Part shown: positions 30,758-33,092 of the stretch, piece by piece
Numbering within the stretch: the first letter of the stretch is position 1
How the letters are laid out: every line of letters begins with the position of its first letter
From: Nitrospira sp.
GTDB lineage: Bacteria; Nitrospirota; Nitrospiria; Nitrospirales; Nitrospiraceae
Assembly: GCA_016873395.1 (NCBI GenBank)
Contig: VGXG01000025.1
Location: 1 to 33,092 of the forward strand
Length of the DNA: 33,092 bases
Direction: 5' to 3'
The notes under the pieces: generated by a model
The model's input: the letters and a program-made list of their open reading frames with translations, nothing else
What the model was told of the DNA's origin: nothing
Databases searched by the model: none
Program-made: the position numbers and the translations under genes

Positions 30758-31941
30758 ACATCGTGATCGCGGCCGGAGGGACCGGCGGGCACCTCTATCC
30801 GGCGGTGGCGCTGGCGAGGGAGTTTCTCCGGCAGGTGCCGCATTGCTCGATTCTGTTCGTGGGCACGGAGCGGGGGATCGAGGGCAAGGTGCTTCCGCAC
30901 GAAGGGTTCGAGTGGGAAAAGATCGCGGCCAAGCCGGTCATGGGGCGAGGGGTGCGGCAAGCCCTCAAAGCCTTTGCGTCGTTGCCGGTGGCGTGCTGGC
31001 AATCGGTGCGGCTTTTGCGAAAGCGGCGCGCCGACCTGGTTATCGGCATCGGCGGCTATACCAGCCCGCCCGTGCTGGCGGCGGGATTTCTGCTGAGAAT
31101 CCCACGCGTGATTCTGGAGCCGAATGCCTATCCGGGCATGGCCAACAAGGCGCTGGGGCCTCTCGCCGATCGGGTGTTTCTGGGTTACGAAGCGGCCAAG
31201 CCGTATTTTCGTGCCAGCAAGGTCCGGGTCGTGGGGACCCCCGTCAGGCGGGCGTTTTTGGAAACAGGCGAGAGGCAAGAGGCGAGAGGCAAGGGGCAAG
31301 CTGAAAGCCAAGAATTTCGACCTCTCACCTCTAGCCCCTCGCCTCTAGCCCCTCGCCAGACATTGCTGGTGTTCGGTGGAAGCCAGGGGGCCCATGCGAT
31401 CAATCAGGCGATGGTAGAGGCCTTGTCGCTCTTGCAATCGATGCCGACCGGCCTCTCGGTGATTCATCAGACTGGAGAGGCGGACTATGTCTCCGTCAAG
31501 AAGGCTTATGAGAGAGCCGGGTTGGGAACGGATCGGGTGGAGGTGGTGCCCTTCTTGTTCGATATGCCGCGAGCCTTGAAGCAAGCGGATCTGGTCGTCT
31601 CCCGCTCCGGGGCCGTGACCCTGGCGGAGCTGACGGCTTGCGGGAAGCCGGCGATTCTGATTCCGCTTCCACAGGCTATCTATCAGCACCAGGAACGCAA
31701 CGCCCGGGTGCTGGAGGAAGCGGGTGCGGCGATGGTGCTGCTCCAGCATGGCCTCACGGGATCAAAACTGGCGCAGACGATCGATTCGTTATTGGACTCC
31801 GCGGATCGCTTGCGGGTGATGGGCGAGCGGAGCGCGGCAATGGGCAAGACCGACTCGGCGGAAGTCATCGTCAGGGACTGTCTTGCGCTCGTGGGAGGTG
31901 GCCATGACAACAAGTTCGGTGCTGGAGCCGCGAGGTCGTGA
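30754..31941 (+). CDS. murG: lipid II-forming N-acetylglucosaminyltransferase MurG with a repeat-derived linker
   Basis: A GT28 enzyme of 395 residues, about 40 longer than E. coli MurG (355). The N-terminal Rossmann domain has the G-loop [16 protein letters not shown] and [13 protein letters not shown], and the second domain begins [46 protein letters not shown] and QHQERNA follow. It adds GlcNAc to lipid I on the inner membrane face. Residues about 171-201 in the linker between the domains are encoded by a heptamer inverted repeat and are rich in Glu, Arg, Gln, Ser and Pro. The frame stays open there, so the enzyme is probably active with an enlarged linker. Start overlaps the ftsW stop. 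Confidence 0.94.
   Translation: MNIVIAAGGTGGHLYPAVALAREFLRQVPHCSILFVGTERGIEGKVLPHEGFEWEKIAAKPVMGRGVRQALKAFASLPVACWQSVRLLRKRRADLVIGIGGYTSPPVLAAGFLLRIPRVILEPNAYPGMANKALGPLADRVFLGYEAAKPYFRASKVRVVGTPVRRAFLETGERQEARGKGQAESQEFRPLTSSPSPLAPRQTLLVFGGSQGAHAINQAMVEALSLLQSMPTGLSVIHQTGEADYVSVKKAYERAGLGTDRVEVVPFLFDMPRALKQADLVVSRSGAVTLAELTACGKPAILIPLPQAIYQHQERNARVLEEAGAAMVLLQHGLTGSKLAQTIDSLLDSADRLRVMGERSAAMGKTDSAEVIVRDCLALVGGGHDNKFGAGAARS
31266..31357. repeat. heptamer inverted-repeat element 14 inside murG
   Basis: Words AGGCGAG and AGGCAAG alternate twice, then GGGCAAG. The right arm has CCTCTCA, CCTCTAG, CCCCTCG, CCTCTAG and CCCCTCG. It is the same vocabulary as the spacer elements at 15162 and 27932, but here it is translated as part of MurG. 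Confidence 0.88.
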
Positions 31942-32014
31942 GCGTGACGCAATCAGCCCGGACAGCCGCGTCAGACTCTACGGGCAGGAGGGATTGACAG
32001 GGAGACACCGCAGC

Positions 32015-33092
32015 ATGTTCCGGAAGATTCAGCATATCCACCTGGTCGGGATCGGCGGCTCCGGCATGAGCGGCATTGCCGAGGTGCTGCTGACCCTGGG
32101 CTACAAGGTCACCGGCTCCGACCTCCAGTATTCGGACACGGTTCGCCGGCTGGAGGAGCTGGGGGGGCGGATCTTCATCGGCCACCAGGAATCAAATATC
32201 GGGGAGGCGCAGGTGGTGGTCATTTCCTCGGCCGTGTCTGCGACCAATCCCGAGGTGCTTGCCGCCAAGGCCAAGGTCATCCCGGTTATTCCGCGCGCCG
32301 AAATGCTGGCCGAGTTGATGCGCCTGAAGTACGGGGTCGCGATCGCCGGCGCCCACGGGAAGACCACGACCACTTCGATGGTGGCGTCGGTGCTGGCTCA
32401 GGCCGGCCTGGACCCGACCATCGTGATCGGCGGGAAGGTCAATGCCCTCGGCAGCCATGCCCGGCTCGGGCGCGGCGACCTGCTGGTGGCGGAGGCGGAC
32501 GAGAGCGACGGGTCTTTCTTGAAGCTCTCCCCCTCCATCATCGCGGTGACCAATATCGACCGCGAGCACCTGGACCATTACGGAACCGTGGAGCGGCTGC
32601 AGGAAGCCTTCCTGGAGTTCATCAACCGGATTCCCTTCTACGGGCTGGCCGTGCTCTGCGCGGACGACGAGCGGATTCGCGCACTGCTCCCCCACGTCGT
32701 CAAACGCTACCAGACCTACGGCCTCCACGCGCAGCCGGGCACGCCGCCGCCCGACTTCCGCGCCGGCGAGATCACGCTGAACAAGTGGGAATCGGAATTT
32801 CGCGCCTATTTCCGCGAGAAAAGCCTGGGGCCATTCCGCCTGTCCATCCCCGGCGTCCACAACGTGACCAACGCGCTGGCTGCCATTGCGGTGGGGATGG
32901 AGCTGGATGTGCCGGTGGATTTGATCCGCAAAGGACTCGCGTCGTTTGCCGGGGTGGAACGGCGATTCCAGTTGCGGGGGGAGAAGGCCGGCATCATGGT
33001 CGTGGACGACTACGGCCATCATCCCAGCGAGATCCGGGCGACGCTGTCGGCGGCCAAGCAGGGATGGGAGCGGCGCCTGGTCGTGCTCTTCC
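32015..33092 (+). CDS. murC: UDP-MurNAc:L-alanine ligase MurC (3' end outside window)
   Basis: The first 359 residues of MurC are present. The N-terminal domain reads [21 protein letters not shown] and continues [12 protein letters not shown]. Next come VISSAVS, the P-loop [13 protein letters not shown] near residue 112, and [26 protein letters not shown] and [11 protein letters not shown] near the window end follow. It starts the stem peptide by adding L-Ala to UDP-MurNAc. GGGAG stands ten bases before the ATG at 32015. An in-frame ATG at 31904 has a stronger ribosome-binding site (GGGAGGTGG) and would add 37 residues overlapping murG; which one is used is open. Confidence 0.93.
   Translation, partial: MFRKIQHIHLVGIGGSGMSGIAEVLLTLGYKVTGSDLQYSDTVRRLEELGGRIFIGHQESNIGEAQVVVISSAVSATNPEVLAAKAKVIPVIPRAEMLAELMRLKYGVAIAGAHGKTTTTSMVASVLAQAGLDPTIVIGGKVNALGSHARLGRGDLLVAEADESDGSFLKLSPSIIAVTNIDREHLDHYGTVERLQEAFLEFINRIPFYGLAVLCADDERIRALLPHVVKRYQTYGLHAQPGTPPPDFRAGEITLNKWESEFRAYFREKSLGPFRLSIPGVHNVTNALAAIAVGMELDVPVDLIRKGLASFAGVERRFQLRGEKAGIMVVDDYGHHPSEIRATLSAAKQGWERRLVVLF

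Noticed and set aside
4271-31357. The regular repeat spacers as a CRISPR array
   Set aside because: Units are 7-8 nt and contiguous, with mirrored arms and no spacers of 30-40 nt; there are no cas genes.

Overview
The window is a GC-rich bacterial chromosome segment. Gene content (a complete dcw-type cell-wall cluster, CstA, YajQ, Ycf48-like and CsgG-like lipoproteins, an RND pump) and the many heptamer-repeat spacers suggest Nitrospirota, probably Nitrospira-like. That placement is an inference from gene style, not from a marker gene; no rRNA or tRNA gene was seen.

Left part (1-6.9 kb): the end of an unknown membrane protein, a small zinc-ribbon protein, an SCP2-like protein, and a minus-strand efflux operon reading tetR, periplasmic adaptor, RND pump. 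A consensus-like promoter and a perfect 9+9 bp palindrome lie just before tetR, which points to autorepression. A secreted protein of unknown function follows.

Middle part (7-13 kb): a plus-strand trio with its own promoter encodes the two halves of a split phosphonopyruvate/sulfopyruvate-decarboxylase-type ThDP enzyme and a PhnW-like class V aminotransferase homologue whose PLP lysine is replaced by glutamate. Next come a CsgG-like TPR lipoprotein and a minus-strand cluster of very small genes, several encoding membrane peptides.

13-19.4 kb: cstA, yajQ, a seven-repeat Ycf48/BNR-type lipoprotein, a secreted protein with C-terminal repeats, and asnS. A decayed IS1595-family transposase separates asnS from the cell-wall cluster.

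Right part (19.9-33.1 kb): the dcw cluster rsmH, receiver-only response regulator, ftsL, ftsI, murE, murF, mraY, murD, ftsW, murG, murC (cut by the window end). These genes methylate 16S rRNA, build lipid II from UDP-MurNAc to the finished disaccharide-pentapeptide, and polymerise and cross-link septal peptidoglycan. A strong sigma70-type promoter and an MraZ-box-like array of TGGGN repeats overlap the rsmH start, but there is no mraZ gene next to it.

The most unusual structural feature is a family of about a dozen spacer elements built from 7-nt (once 8-nt) tandem words followed by a complementary 7-nt-period arm. The words differ between elements but the architecture is the same. They supply stop codons and C-terminal residues to neighbouring genes, provide a start codon once, and one lies in frame inside murG, adding about 30 residues to the interdomain linker.
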